From an uncultured Candidatus Saccharibacteria bacterium (GTDB lineage: Bacteria > Patescibacteriota > Saccharimonadia > Saccharimonadales > Saccharimonadaceae): 56,835 nucleotides of DNA. Both the position numbers and the translations under genes were made by a program. The stretch spans positions 1 through 56,835 of the forward strand of contig CAMZFK010000002.1 of NCBI GenBank assembly GCA_947306055.1, written 5' to 3'. Below the pieces are notes generated by a model, which had not been told where the DNA came from, made no database searches, and saw only the letters and a list, made by a program, of their open reading frames with translations. Positions within the stretch are counted from its first letter, which is position 1. Every line of letters begins with the position of its first letter. Below, piece by piece: positions 32,768-41,451 of this stretch.

Positions 32768-34657
32768 ATGATGGGGAAAATAAGGAAGTTTTTCCAAAAG
32801 ACTTTTGTGCTAACTTTAGCATTAGCTACGATTTTTGTTACCCCAGTAAATGTTATAGCGCTTTCACAAGACCGTCTTGAAGAATTTTCCCAAAATAATA
32901 TCTTATTTTACAATCCAGACAGCAATAACGAATGTATGATGGCGGGTGGGGTGATAAATAGAAAAACAGAATCTGACGGCAGTGATGTTTATATTCTAGG
33001 CGAAGCCAGTACAATGGATGGCATTTTGACGGACAAAATCAAACAAAAGCTACCAAAAGTATCAATAAGTACATTAAGCGGCCTGAGTGAGAATTGGGCT
33101 TCCAGCCTTGACGTAAACGCCGCATCTTCTAGAGGAATTCTCGTGATGGCGTTTGGAGCCGATAGCGGAGACACCTTTGACGCCCAGAGTTTTTTGGATG
33201 CATTGACGGGTGCCAGCGTAAAAGTGGTCTTCATCACGGCGTATGGGCTAGATACGCTTAATTCTACATTGCAGACGACAGCAAAAGACAACGAAAACAT
33301 ATATATCGGAGACTTCGCGACATCCATAAATTCTAACGTCGAAAAATACATCAGCGGTACTTCCTTGACGGCAGACGGAGCGGATTCTTATGCTAGGACG
33401 ATATCAGATCTTGCAAACAGCTTGACCACTTCAAAGGCAGACGGCAATTTTTCTTCAGGGTTAGCGGATTTCCAGATAAATTTCGTAGATAAGTACCACG
33501 ATATAGCCGTAACATTAAGTATAGAATACGGCATCCCATGGGAGACGGTGATGGCACAAGGTATCCTAGAGTCAGCAGCCGGTACGAAGCAAATCAAGCA
33601 AAACAACTTCTTTGGCATCGCTGCTTACGATAGTGATACTAGTAAAGCGAGAGAGTACAAGACGCCAGAAGAAGGATGGAGAGGATATTACGAAAATATA
33701 AGATACACCTCAGTCTACAGAAACAACGGCGTATTTCAAGGTGCTACAGTCACAGACCCATATGAGTATGCCGTGGCGATTAAGCAAGCTGGCTATGCGA
33801 CAGATCCAGAATATGTCGGTAAACTAGCTCCACTAATATCTTCGATCGAAAAATATTCAAAGCAAAAGGGCTGGGCATCATCATTGCAAATCGCCAGAGC
33901 AAATCCCGTATGGTTTGAAAACGCAGAAAAGAATTCTCAAGGCGTGGATGCCAAACTTACGAGCACGAATATTGCCCTAGGCCCATTCTGTAGTCTAGAG
34001 TCAAATAATGGTACATACCCAGGGACGATTTCTGGAGAGAGTAATGTGCCAATCAAGAGCGCCCTGCTAAGTAAAGCTGCACAGATAGCCTGTGACCCAA
34101 GGACGACAGAATACGGAGAATTACAGACCGGCCACTTGGATGGCAAGACATTCCAAGTAAGACTTTGTAAATTGGATAAACCAGGATATCAAATATACGG
34201 TAATGATGGTGGGCTTGGCGCAGGCACATCCTTAAAGAGTAATGCAAACCTAAAGTCAGCCTACGTCACAGTGAATTCAATAGTGTCTGGGGCTTTTGCG
34301 GCGCTCGCACACAAATATTACGAAGAGCATAATGGTGGGGTGCTCCAAGGGACGAGCGGTTACAGAACCCAAACCTACCAAGAATATTTAGCTAATACCA
34401 ATGATTACGCTGCCGATCTCGGCAAATCAAAGCACGAAGCTGGGCTTGCTGTGGATATTGTGACTAATTGTGGTGGTAATTCTGGGAGACCTAGTGGCCC
34501 TCCGGGTGGATGTGGTTCAGAGATGGATAACTGGCTTACGAAGGTCGTAGGTGGTTACAATAAAGTCGAAGGTGAATTTGGCCTAATAAGACCAGTATCA
34601 AACGAAGCCTGGCACGTCCAGATGCCAGTATGGGAAATTAACGAAATCAATAAGTAG
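32768..34657 (+). CDS. secreted bifunctional peptidoglycan hydrolase (glucosaminidase + VanY-type peptidase)
   Basis: 629 residues. Signal peptide (VLTLALATIFVTPVNVIA). Residues about 60-215 look like a divergent SGNH-type alpha/beta domain (VYILGEAST, GILVMAFGADSG, VKVVFITAYGLD) without the catalytic Ser-His set. Residues about 230-370 are a FlgJ/LytD-type glucosaminidase (AVTLSIEYGIPWETVMAQGILESAAGTKQIKQNNFFGI, catalytic Glu in ILESA). Residues about 480-625 form a VanY D,D/L,D-carboxypeptidase (SGYRTQTYQEYL, SKHEAGLAVDIV, EAWHVQ zinc/catalytic motifs). It would cut both glycan and peptide, for its own wall or that of a host. Two small membrane-protein genes follow directly. Confidence 0.88.
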   Translation: MMGKIRKFFQKTFVLTLALATIFVTPVNVIALSQDRLEEFSQNNILFYNPDSNNECMMAGGVINRKTESDGSDVYILGEASTMDGILTDKIKQKLPKVSISTLSGLSENWASSLDVNAASSRGILVMAFGADSGDTFDAQSFLDALTGASVKVVFITAYGLDTLNSTLQTTAKDNENIYIGDFATSINSNVEKYISGTSLTADGADSYARTISDLANSLTTSKADGNFSSGLADFQINFVDKYHDIAVTLSIEYGIPWETVMAQGILESAAGTKQIKQNNFFGIAAYDSDTSKAREYKTPEEGWRGYYENIRYTSVYRNNGVFQGATVTDPYEYAVAIKQAGYATDPEYVGKLAPLISSIEKYSKQKGWASSLQIARANPVWFENAEKNSQGVDAKLTSTNIALGPFCSLESNNGTYPGTISGESNVPIKSALLSKAAQIACDPRTTEYGELQTGHLDGKTFQVRLCKLDKPGYQIYGNDGGLGAGTSLKSNANLKSAYVTVNSIVSGAFAALAHKYYEEHNGGVLQGTSGYRTQTYQEYLANTNDYAADLGKSKHEAGLAVDIVTNCGGNSGRPSGPPGGCGSEMDNWLTKVVGGYNKVEGEFGLIRPVSNEAWHVQMPVWEINEINK

Positions 34658-34658
34658 T

Positions 34659-35381
34659 ATGAAAGATGTAGATAAACGCAACAAAATAATAGCAATCGCC
34701 CTCGTATTAGGGTTGATAATCCTCGGCATTGTAATGGCGATCGTTAATAACAAGGGTGTAGACAAGGTGGAAATTTCTAATTTGAGAAAAGAATTGCCAG
34801 AAAATGCCCCGAGTGAACTTCTGGAAAACATCGAGACCAGCGTATATAAGCAGCTGGAAGTTGATCTTAGTAAAAATGAACTCCCAAATATCAAAGGGGC
34901 CGTTCGTGACAGCTCGTATTTTGCCTTTGCCGACCACGGCAACATCCGCTCAGGTAAATTTATAGTAGATATGGAATCGGTCGGACAATCATATTTAGTA
35001 CTTTACTCCTACAATGCCGACGAAAAATTCACCAGCAATGATCTAAGCGGTTACAACGGCGTAACTCTCTATTGTCTATCTAATCCTGAAGATATCATGT
35101 ACCCAGGCTCATCATGCGAGGGCAAGAGTATGATTAGCAGTCAAGACGATCTGTATTTAAGTTTGCCGCCATACCAATACAAGTTGGATGACGGTAGAGA
35201 AGTAAAGATTTCATTTAGCCAAGGCAAGGAAGTGACTATCATAGTGAATCATTGCGATACAGAAATAGACGAAATCCCAATTATCGATAAGGCAAAAGAG
35301 TGGGTCGAGGGCTACGGGTTCAAAGCTTCTGACTTTAAATATAAAGTACCGCTTAGCTATGAGAATTGTTTAATGAAATAA
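34659..35381 (+). CDS. hypothetical single-pass exported protein
   Basis: 240 residues: cytoplasmic MKDVDKRNK, membrane helix (IIAIALVLGLIILGIVMAIV), then an extracytoplasmic domain with Cys residues (LYCLSN, SSCEGK, NHCDTE, ENCLMK) likely disulfide-bonded. The start is 1 nt after the hydrolase stop with no clear separate promoter, so translation is coupled. No family recognised. Topology matches the next gene. Confidence 0.72.
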   Translation: MKDVDKRNKIIAIALVLGLIILGIVMAIVNNKGVDKVEISNLRKELPENAPSELLENIETSVYKQLEVDLSKNELPNIKGAVRDSSYFAFADHGNIRSGKFIVDMESVGQSYLVLYSYNADEKFTSNDLSGYNGVTLYCLSNPEDIMYPGSSCEGKSMISSQDDLYLSLPPYQYKLDDGREVKISFSQGKEVTIIVNHCDTEIDEIPIIDKAKEWVEGYGFKASDFKYKVPLSYENCLMK

Positions 35382-35391
35382 GGAGGGCGAT

Positions 35392-36006
35392 ATGGATGAT
35401 TCAAGTGTAAAACATAGAAAAATTGGTCTAATAACGCTTGTCGTAGTCTTTGTACTATCTATAGTTTTGATTTCTGTAAAAATGATTCTTGATAATAAAC
35501 AAATCACTAATGTAGGAGAAGTAGAGAAGAGTTCTGGTATCATGATCGAGAATTCTGGATTTGCATCCAGCACTATCGGCGGCAGTTTGTTCGGGATGAT
35601 TGCTGGCGATATCGAGGCGGTGATAATGGACGAATCCGAAAAAGCCGCAGCGCCATCAGAAAATAAACCAGGGGACAACTTGTCGGCAGATACTTATACT
35701 ATTGAGATCGATAATTCAGGGCTTCTTTCTAAAGTGTCTTTCCCATATTCAGTATATAGTTTCAGTTTTAGCGTGTCGGATAATCGCAAGTATGATGTAA
35801 ATATCGCGGCAAATCTACCTGGGTATTATGGCGTATTGATTTCGCGGACTATGCCAAAACAAGACACCCCAAAGATGTTTATAGTTTTTCTTGGCAACGA
35901 GACGCAGTACAACTACAATCGTAAAAATATAATTTCAAATCTTTTGAAATGGGCCAAAGGATTTTCGCCAGAAGGCGTCTATCTTACGACGAAGAGTATT
36001 TTCTAG
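35392..36006 (+). CDS. hypothetical single-pass exported protein
   Basis: 204 residues: MDDSSVKHRK, membrane helix (IGLITLVVVFVLSIVLISV), extracytoplasmic domain with no Cys; the centre (TYTIEIDNSGLLSKVSFPYSVYSFSF) looks beta-rich. AAGGAGGG lies 7 nt upstream. Same size class and topology as the gene before, but sequence similarity is not obvious. The three-gene unit with the hydrolase may act together at the cell surface (inference from order only). Confidence 0.72.
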   Translation: MDDSSVKHRKIGLITLVVVFVLSIVLISVKMILDNKQITNVGEVEKSSGIMIENSGFASSTIGGSLFGMIAGDIEAVIMDESEKAAAPSENKPGDNLSADTYTIEIDNSGLLSKVSFPYSVYSFSFSVSDNRKYDVNIAANLPGYYGVLISRTMPKQDTPKMFIVFLGNETQYNYNRKNIISNLLKWAKGFSPEGVYLTTKSIF

Positions 36007-36012
36007 GGGATT

Positions 36013-36039
36013 TTAGCACTCTTGCTTTTTGAGTGCCAG
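36013..36039 (+). promoter_or_regulatory. CIRCE operator (HrcA site) of dnaJ
   Basis: TTAGCACTC, 9 nt, GAGTGCCAG. It matches canonical TTAGCACTC-N9-GAGTGCTAA at 16 of 18 positions. It covers the -35 hexamer of dnaJ, so HrcA binding would block RNA polymerase until heat shock. Confidence 0.88.
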
Positions 36040-36050
36040 AGCGGTATAAT
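36022..36050 (+). promoter_or_regulatory. promoter of dnaJ
   Basis: TTGCTT, 17 bp, TATAAT (36045-36050). Six nt separate it from ATG 36057, predicting a leaderless heat-shock mRNA. Confidence 0.8.
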
Positions 36051-36056
36051 ACATAT

Positions 36057-36962
36057 ATGGCAAAACGTGATTATTATGAAGTTTTAGGCGTCTCAAAAAA
36101 CGCATCTGATGACGAAATTAAAAAAGCTTATAGAAAGCTTGCTATCAAATACCACCCAGACAAGAACCCTGGCGACAAGGAGGCCGAGGCGAAATTTAAG
36201 GAAATTTCCGAAGCGCACGAAGTCCTTTCCGACAAGCAAAAGAGAGCAAGATACGATCAATTCGGCCATGCTGGCGTAGGAGGGAATGCTGGATTTGGCG
36301 GAGCCGGAGGCGGCAACCCATTCGGAGGCTTTAATTATAACGGACAGTCATTTAATTTTGATTTTGGCGGCGGTGGGTTAGACGATATTCTTGGCAGCTT
36401 GTTTGGTTTTGGAGCTTCAGGCGCACGAAGACCACGTCGCGGTGCAGACTACCAGACATCAGTAACAATAAGCTTCGAGGAGGCAGTTTTTGGTACCACC
36501 AAGACAATTTCTTCAGAGGGTAGCGAAATCAAAATCAAAATTCCAGCCGGCATTGACGACGGCATGTCCATTAGGCTCCATGGCAAAGGTGGTCCAGCCC
36601 CAGAAGGCGGCACCGAACGTGGCGATCTCTATGTACGCATAAAAGTAAAGCCACACAAAAATCTCACTCGTGAAGGCGCAATTATTCTATCTGAACAAAA
36701 AATTGACATGGTAGACGCAGCTCTTGGCTGTGAGATAGACGTAGAGACGGTGGATGGCAAAATCACAATGAAAGTTCCGGCCGGTACACAAAGCGGCACT
36801 CCATTTAAACTATCTGGTCACGGCGTTCCGTTTCGTGCAGACGGGGATCGCGGTCCACATATCGTGACAATAATCGTCGAAACGCCAAAAAATTTGAGCA
36901 AAAAACAAAAAGAACTCCTCGAAGAGTTCAAAGGCGCAAAAAAGCGCGGTTTTTGGGGATAA
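36057..36962 (+). CDS. dnaJ: DnaJ-type co-chaperone lacking the zinc-finger domain
   Basis: 301 residues. J domain (1-70) with [32 protein letters not shown], including the HPD motif that stimulates DnaK. A Gly/Phe-rich linker (73-120) follows, then directly the C-terminal substrate-binding domains ([19 protein letters not shown]... to [17 protein letters not shown]-like end). The four CxxCxGxG zinc motifs of type I DnaJ are missing, so it is a type II (CbpA-like) protein. It has a CIRCE operator and no grpE-dnaK neighbours. A start at 36033 would fall in the promoter. Confidence 0.93.
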   Translation: MAKRDYYEVLGVSKNASDDEIKKAYRKLAIKYHPDKNPGDKEAEAKFKEISEAHEVLSDKQKRARYDQFGHAGVGGNAGFGGAGGGNPFGGFNYNGQSFNFDFGGGGLDDILGSLFGFGASGARRPRRGADYQTSVTISFEEAVFGTTKTISSEGSEIKIKIPAGIDDGMSIRLHGKGGPAPEGGTERGDLYVRIKVKPHKNLTREGAIILSEQKIDMVDAALGCEIDVETVDGKITMKVPAGTQSGTPFKLSGHGVPFRADGDRGPHIVTIIVETPKNLSKKQKELLEEFKGAKKRGFWG

Positions 36963-37018
36963 ATTCCAGATATTCTCGCGGCGATTTGCCAAAAACCATC
37001 CTGTCACCTCTATCATTT

Positions 37019-37027
37019 TGTGGTATA
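37019..37027 (+). promoter_or_regulatory. extended -10 of thrS
   Basis: TGTGG-TATAAT; a 28-nt leader with AGAAAGGA precedes ATG 37056. Confidence 0.6.
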
Positions 37028-37055
37028 ATATATATCATTAAAAGAAAGGATAAAG

Positions 37056-38813
37056 ATGAACTCTCAAGAAAACGAGAATCTAGACAAAATGAGACATACT
37101 TTAAGTCATGTACTCGCTGCTGCAGTACAGGAGCTTTATCCTACAACAAAATTTGGGATTGGTCCTTCTATCGACAACGGTTTTTACTATGATATGGATT
37201 TTGGTGACACCAAGATCAGCGACGCAGATTTAGCTAAAATCGAAAAGAAAATGCGCGGCATTATAGCAAGAAAACTTGATATGACTAAACGCATTACCAC
37301 GAAGACTGAAGCTTTGAATTGGGCACGTGATAATAAACAAGATTACAAAATCGAGTTAATCAACGAACTTCCTGAGGATGCCGAGATTTCATTCTACGAT
37401 ATGGGTGACGTCTTTACAGACCTTTGCAAAGGCCCACACGTAGATAATACCAAAGAAGTCGGAGCGTTTAAACTTATTCGTGTAGCCGGCGCATATTGGC
37501 GCGGTGACGAAAAAAGGGAAATGCTTACGCGCATTTACGGCGTAGCTTTTGCTACCGAAGAGGAATTAGATGAATATTTGAAGCGGCAAGAAGAGGCTAA
37601 GGCTCGTGATCACCGCAAGCTTGGCAAGGAGCTAGATCTATTCTGCTTCTCAGATTTGGTCGGCGCTGGCCTTCCGCTCTTTACCCCGCGTGGTACTGAG
37701 CTCCGTGAACTCATGGCTAATTATTCGTTGTCGCTTCGTGGTCGCGAGGGCTTTAAGAAAGTTTGGACCCCACATATCACCAAGACTGACCTCTATAAGA
37801 CTTCTGGGCACTATGCCAAGTTCGGCGATGAGCTCTTTATGGTTCATTCTCAGGTTAACGGCGAAGATTTCGCTATGAAGCCAATGAACTGCCCACATCA
37901 CGCCCAGATTTTCGCTTCACGTCCGCGTACTTATCGCGAAATGCCAGTTCGCTACATGGAGGCTACGACCGATTATCGCGACGAAAAGACTGGCGAGCTC
38001 GGCGGGCTCTCTCGCGTGCGCTCTTTGACCCAGGATGATTCACACGTCTTTTGTCGCAAAGAGCAGATAAAAGATGAAGTGAAGCGCTTAGTCGCCATTG
38101 TAAAAGAACTCTACACCACGGTCGGCATGCAGAAACTACGTGCTAGACTTAGCTATCGTTCCGACGAAGATAAGTATCTCGGTGACAAAAAGCTTTGGGA
38201 GATGGCGCAGAATCAGATTAAGCAAGCTGCTATCGATAACGGCCTAGATTATTTCGAGCAAGAGGGTGAAGCTGCTTTCTACGGACCAAAGATTGATTTC
38301 ATGGCCGAAGATGCTATTGGTCGCGAGCACCAACTCGCCACCATCCAGCTCGATTTTGTTCAGCCAGAACGCTTTGGCCTCGAGTTCATTAATGAAAAAG
38401 GCGAAAAAGAACGCCCAGTGATGATTCACCACGCTACGCTTGGTTCGATTGAGCGCTTCCTCTCGGTATTTATTGAACACACTGGCGGCTGGTTCCCATT
38501 CTGGTGCGCGCCAGAACAAGTCCGTATTGTGACAGTGAATGACACCGTATCAGACTATGTCGGTAAAATCACCGACATTCTCAGCAAGATAGTACTAGAG
38601 AGGCCTCTCAAATACAATGAATTGCGCTATACAGTCGACGAATCTGCCGATTCACTTGGCAAAAAGATCAAACGTGCCACAGACATGAAAATCCCAGTCG
38701 TATTGGTCGTCGGGCCAAAAGATGCCGAAGAGGGAATCGTCTCCGTCCGCCTCCGCGACAAAGAAGAAAAAATCAAACTTGCCGACCTTGCCGAGTTCTT
38801 GAGAGGACGGTAG
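37056..38813 (+). CDS. thrS: threonyl-tRNA synthetase without TGS domain
   Basis: 585 residues. It begins at the second additional (editing) domain: MRHTLSHVLAAAVQELYP and DLCKGPHVD keep the HxxxH...CxxxH editing motif. The class II core has MKPMNCPHH (zinc Cys), VRYMEATTDYR, LTQDDSHVFC and the motif 3 region HHATLGSIERF. The anticodon domain ends the protein. The N-terminal TGS domain of the 640-residue bacterial form is missing. It charges tRNA-Thr and clears Ser-tRNA-Thr. Its TAG stop lies in the left arm of a long palindrome leading into miaA. Confidence 0.95.
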   Translation: MNSQENENLDKMRHTLSHVLAAAVQELYPTTKFGIGPSIDNGFYYDMDFGDTKISDADLAKIEKKMRGIIARKLDMTKRITTKTEALNWARDNKQDYKIELINELPEDAEISFYDMGDVFTDLCKGPHVDNTKEVGAFKLIRVAGAYWRGDEKREMLTRIYGVAFATEEELDEYLKRQEEAKARDHRKLGKELDLFCFSDLVGAGLPLFTPRGTELRELMANYSLSLRGREGFKKVWTPHITKTDLYKTSGHYAKFGDELFMVHSQVNGEDFAMKPMNCPHHAQIFASRPRTYREMPVRYMEATTDYRDEKTGELGGLSRVRSLTQDDSHVFCRKEQIKDEVKRLVAIVKELYTTVGMQKLRARLSYRSDEDKYLGDKKLWEMAQNQIKQAAIDNGLDYFEQEGEAAFYGPKIDFMAEDAIGREHQLATIQLDFVQPERFGLEFINEKGEKERPVMIHHATLGSIERFLSVFIEHTGGWFPFWCAPEQVRIVTVNDTVSDYVGKITDILSKIVLERPLKYNELRYTVDESADSLGKKIKRATDMKIPVVLVVGPKDAEEGIVSVRLRDKEEKIKLADLAEFLRGR

Positions 38814-38961
38814 GGGTAGTTTTGTGAGCTTGGAGCAAGCCCAAGGGCAAAAAACTAGTTTCACAGGTCGAGTACGGAACTGTAATTCCGGCGCAGACCT
38901 GACTGAAACTAGTTTTTTGGACCTGGCGCGAAGCGATTTGCAAGCAAACACTACCCCTACC
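38809..38961 (+). repeat. long nested palindrome G joining thrS and miaA
   Basis: Outer arms GGTAGGGGTAGT (38809-38820) and ACTACCCCTACC (38950-38961) are a perfect 12-bp match. Inner arms 38849-38869 and 38896-38918 (AAAAAACTAGTTTCA / TGAAACTAGTTTTTT plus AGGTC/GACCT) pair strongly, and GGAA/TTCC closes the tip. The left arm holds the thrS stop; the rest encodes a 46-residue leader on MiaA. The inner T run also makes it terminator-like. Confidence 0.85.
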
Positions 38962-39705
38962 GTCATTATCTTGGGTCCTACGGGCTCTGGCAAGACCGGT
39001 GTTTCTATCGAAATCGCAAAGGCTATCGGCGGCGAGATTATTTCTGCCGATTCTCGCGCTATCTTTAAAGGTATGGATATCGGCACGGCGAAGCCAAGCC
39101 TAGAAGAAAGACAAGGTATACCACACTACGGTATAGACTTGGTGAACCCAGGCGAACGTTTTACTGTGGCTGATTGGAAAGCTTATGCCGAGGACAAAAT
39201 CAAGGACATCAAGGCGCGTGGCAAAGTTCCGATTATCGCCGGCGGCACGGGACTTTATATTGATGCGTTAATTTACGACTACCATTTCAAAGGCCCAACG
39301 GGCAACAAAATTGGCGATGCTGAACAAAAAACTTGTACAGACCGGCAAGAGATAAAAGGAGATTTTTTAATCATTGGGATCAAGACTGACTTCGAGAAGC
39401 TAAAAGAGAGACTAGCGTTACGCGCAGACCAAATGTTTTGCGATGAATTATACGACGAAACCAAAAAACTTGTTCAAGCCTACGGCTGGGGAAGCGGCGC
39501 CATGAAAAGTAATATCTACGAGTATGCTTGGAAATATCTAAATGGCGAACTGTCGTTAGATGAAGCCAAAAAACTCTTTTTATATGAAGATTATCACTTG
39601 GCCAAACGTCAAATAACCTGGTTTAAAAGAAACAAAGAAATTATTTGGCTGGAGCTAGAAAAAATTTATCCATTTGTAATAAAAAAGTTTAAAAACTCAT
39701 TATAA
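38824..39705 (+). CDS. miaA: tRNA dimethylallyltransferase
   Basis: 293 residues as drawn from GTG 38824. P-loop VIILGPTGSGKTGVSIEIA, ISADSRAIFKGMDIGTAKP and GGTGLYIDALI are the MiaA motifs; the C-terminal ITWFKRNKEIIWL matches the family. It transfers dimethylallyl to A37 of UNN-reading tRNAs. Family members start right before the P-loop, so residues 1-46 come from palindrome G. The start is uncertain: GTG 38824 has only a weak GGGG upstream, while TTG codons nearer the P-loop have no better site. Confidence 0.9.
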   Translation: MSLEQAQGQKTSFTGRVRNCNSGADLTETSFLDLARSDLQANTTPTVIILGPTGSGKTGVSIEIAKAIGGEIISADSRAIFKGMDIGTAKPSLEERQGIPHYGIDLVNPGERFTVADWKAYAEDKIKDIKARGKVPIIAGGTGLYIDALIYDYHFKGPTGNKIGDAEQKTCTDRQEIKGDFLIIGIKTDFEKLKERLALRADQMFCDELYDETKKLVQAYGWGSGAMKSNIYEYAWKYLNGELSLDEAKKLFLYEDYHLAKRQITWFKRNKEIIWLELEKIYPFVIKKFKNSL

Positions 39706-39736
39706 TTTGGATTGAATGTGATAGAATATAAATAGA

Positions 39737-40342
39737 ATGAGCAAAGAAACTAATACTCCAATAGAAAAATTATTCGGCTCGAAGACTCGCGCTAAACTCT
39801 TGCAACTATTTTTCGAAAATCCAGAGAAGTCTTTTTATGTTCGCGAGATGACTAGGGTTATCGACGAACAGATTAATTCAGTCCGTCGCGAGCTTCTAAA
39901 CCTCGAAAGCATTGGAGTTATCAAAAATGAAACTTTCGACAATAAAGTTTATTACTCAGCCAATAACAAACATCCATTTTGCCATGCATTAGTTGAAATT
40001 TTTTCTAAAAAAATTGATCTAGTGCAAGAAAAAGATATTCGCGAAAATTCGTGGGAAGAATATTGCCGTCCAGTCAAAAATTACCTAAAGGGGCTCATCG
40101 TTACGAATCGTTTGCCGGGCCAAGACGGTATCGACCTTCTCATTATCGGCAATGATAAAACCAAGAAGCTCACTCGCTGGGCGGAAGTCATCGAGAAAAA
40201 ACAAGGCAAGCCAATCAACTACGTCATTTTATCGACGGACGACTTCATCTATCGTAGAAATGTTCGCGACCGCTTCATCCTAGATATTTTCGAAATGGAA
40301 ATCACCAAAATCATTGATCCAGAAAAAATCATAAAAGAATAG
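39737..40342 (+). CDS. winged-helix regulator with nucleotidyltransferase-like C-domain
   Basis: 201 residues. A winged helix (LFGSKTRAKLLQLFFENPEKSFYVREMTRVIDEQINSVRRELLNLESIGVI, in parts) fits the ArsR-like family. The C-terminal half (GIDLLIIGND...LTRWAEVIEKKQGKPINYVILSTDDF) resembles the minimal nucleotidyltransferase fold often fused to such domains. TAGAAT after TGA (39722-39727) ends 9 nt before the ATG. Targets unknown; the next gene follows after 8 nt. Confidence 0.72.
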   Translation: MSKETNTPIEKLFGSKTRAKLLQLFFENPEKSFYVREMTRVIDEQINSVRRELLNLESIGVIKNETFDNKVYYSANNKHPFCHALVEIFSKKIDLVQEKDIRENSWEEYCRPVKNYLKGLIVTNRLPGQDGIDLLIIGNDKTKKLTRWAEVIEKKQGKPINYVILSTDDFIYRRNVRDRFILDIFEMEITKIIDPEKIIKE

Positions 40343-40350
40343 GAGTAAAA

Positions 40351-40797
40351 ATGTTTGAAATCGAAAGCAAATCCCAAAACGAAATTACCATTATTACCAA
40401 AAAGACCACAATCAAAATCGACATCGAAGACGCCGTCGTTGATGCGGGGTTGGCTGTAGGCAAGATTACCGGACCAGGTGAATTTGAAATCGGCGACGCT
40501 ACCATTCGTGGTATTGCTACGGAAAGCGGCAAGACAATCTATGATGTCGAAATTGGCGGTATTCATATAGGGATACTTGGCGGCATCGAGGAAGGCCTAG
40601 ATGATATCGTAGCAGATATTCTTTGCACATCTTCCGTTCGAGCCGTACGTGAGATTGAGCCAAAGCTTGTCGTTTCTATGGGAAATGTGGACGGCATGGT
40701 ATCAGAATTAAAACTTACTGCACGCACAGAAAAGAAACTCAAAATAAAGAATCTTGAGTCTATCCCAGCGACAAAAGAAGTGGTGGTTCTAAATTAA
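40351..40797 (+). CDS. metallo-beta-lactamase-fold-like protein lacking metal ligands
   Basis: 148 residues. KITGPGEFEIGDATIRGI...KTIYDVEIGGIHIGILGGIEEGLDDIVADIL follows the pattern of small MBL-fold proteins (GPGEYE...G, then strand and LG). The HxHxDH metal site of the hydrolases is absent, so it may be a non-catalytic or regulatory member. GGAGTAAAA lies upstream. It is cotranscribed with the regulator and a membrane protease. Function unknown. Confidence 0.6.
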   Translation: MFEIESKSQNEITIITKKTTIKIDIEDAVVDAGLAVGKITGPGEFEIGDATIRGIATESGKTIYDVEIGGIHIGILGGIEEGLDDIVADILCTSSVRAVREIEPKLVVSMGNVDGMVSELKLTARTEKKLKIKNLESIPATKEVVVLN

Positions 40798-40802
40798 ATC
40801 AG

Positions 40803-41444
40803 ATGGAAATTGTAGTAGTATTACTTATAATTTTGGGCTCAGTCATCCTGCACGAACTTTCTCATGGGGCAGTGGCGTATTGGCTCGGCGATCGTACCGC
40901 GAAAGACGCTGGACGGCTCACTTTTAACCCGCTTAAACATATTGATCCGTTTATGTCTATCCTTATACCAGTGATACTATATCTTATGCATGCCCCAGTT
41001 TTTGGTGGAGCGAAGCCTGTGCCAGTAAATTACCATAATCTAAAAGGTCGTGAATGGGGAATGGCTCTCGTCGCCATCGCGGGGCCACTGACTAACTTTC
41101 TGATTGCTTTTATTGCCTTTGCTATTGCGCATTTTTCAGGGATTCTTTCAGCTAGCGGCAATCAGATGGCCCGATTCGTCTTTTCTGAAATAGTCATTAT
41201 TAACCTCGGGTTTATGATTTTTAATCTTATCCCAATCCCGCCACTAGATGGCTCGCGTGTGCTATATGCGATTTCTCCAGATATAGTTCGCAATTTTATG
41301 ATGCAAATCGAAAGATACGGCGTCATCGTCGTCTATATCCTCATCTTCCTCCTTGGCGACGTGTTTGGCAATATTATGGTTGGGGGTATTAACGGAATGT
41401 TAGACTTCTTTTATATGCTACTACCCCCAACGCATATGTTATAA
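40803..41444 (+). CDS. M50 site-2-type intramembrane protease
   Basis: 213 residues, four or five membrane helices. Zinc-protease motif HELSHG in the first helix (ILHELSHGAVAYWLG) and the second conserved site NLIPIPPLDGSR. It belongs to the short archaeal-like/SpoIVFB-related site-2 protease group without a PDZ or CBS domain. It cleaves membrane-embedded substrates such as anti-sigma factors or signal peptides; the substrate here is unknown. Its TAA stop (41442-41444) is inside the next -10 hexamer. Confidence 0.88.
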   Translation: MEIVVVLLIILGSVILHELSHGAVAYWLGDRTAKDAGRLTFNPLKHIDPFMSILIPVILYLMHAPVFGGAKPVPVNYHNLKGREWGMALVAIAGPLTNFLIAFIAFAIAHFSGILSASGNQMARFVFSEIVIINLGFMIFNLIPIPPLDGSRVLYAISPDIVRNFMMQIERYGVIVVYILIFLLGDVFGNIMVGGINGMLDFFYMLLPPTHML

Positions 41445-41445
41445 T
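41437..41445 (+). promoter_or_regulatory. extended -10 driving the 41452 leader RNA
   Basis: TGT-TATAAT, hexamer 41440-41445, overlapping the upstream stop codon; predicted +1 at about 41452, one base before the closing stem of the leader RNA. Confidence 0.65.
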
Positions 41446-41451
41446 AAAAAT

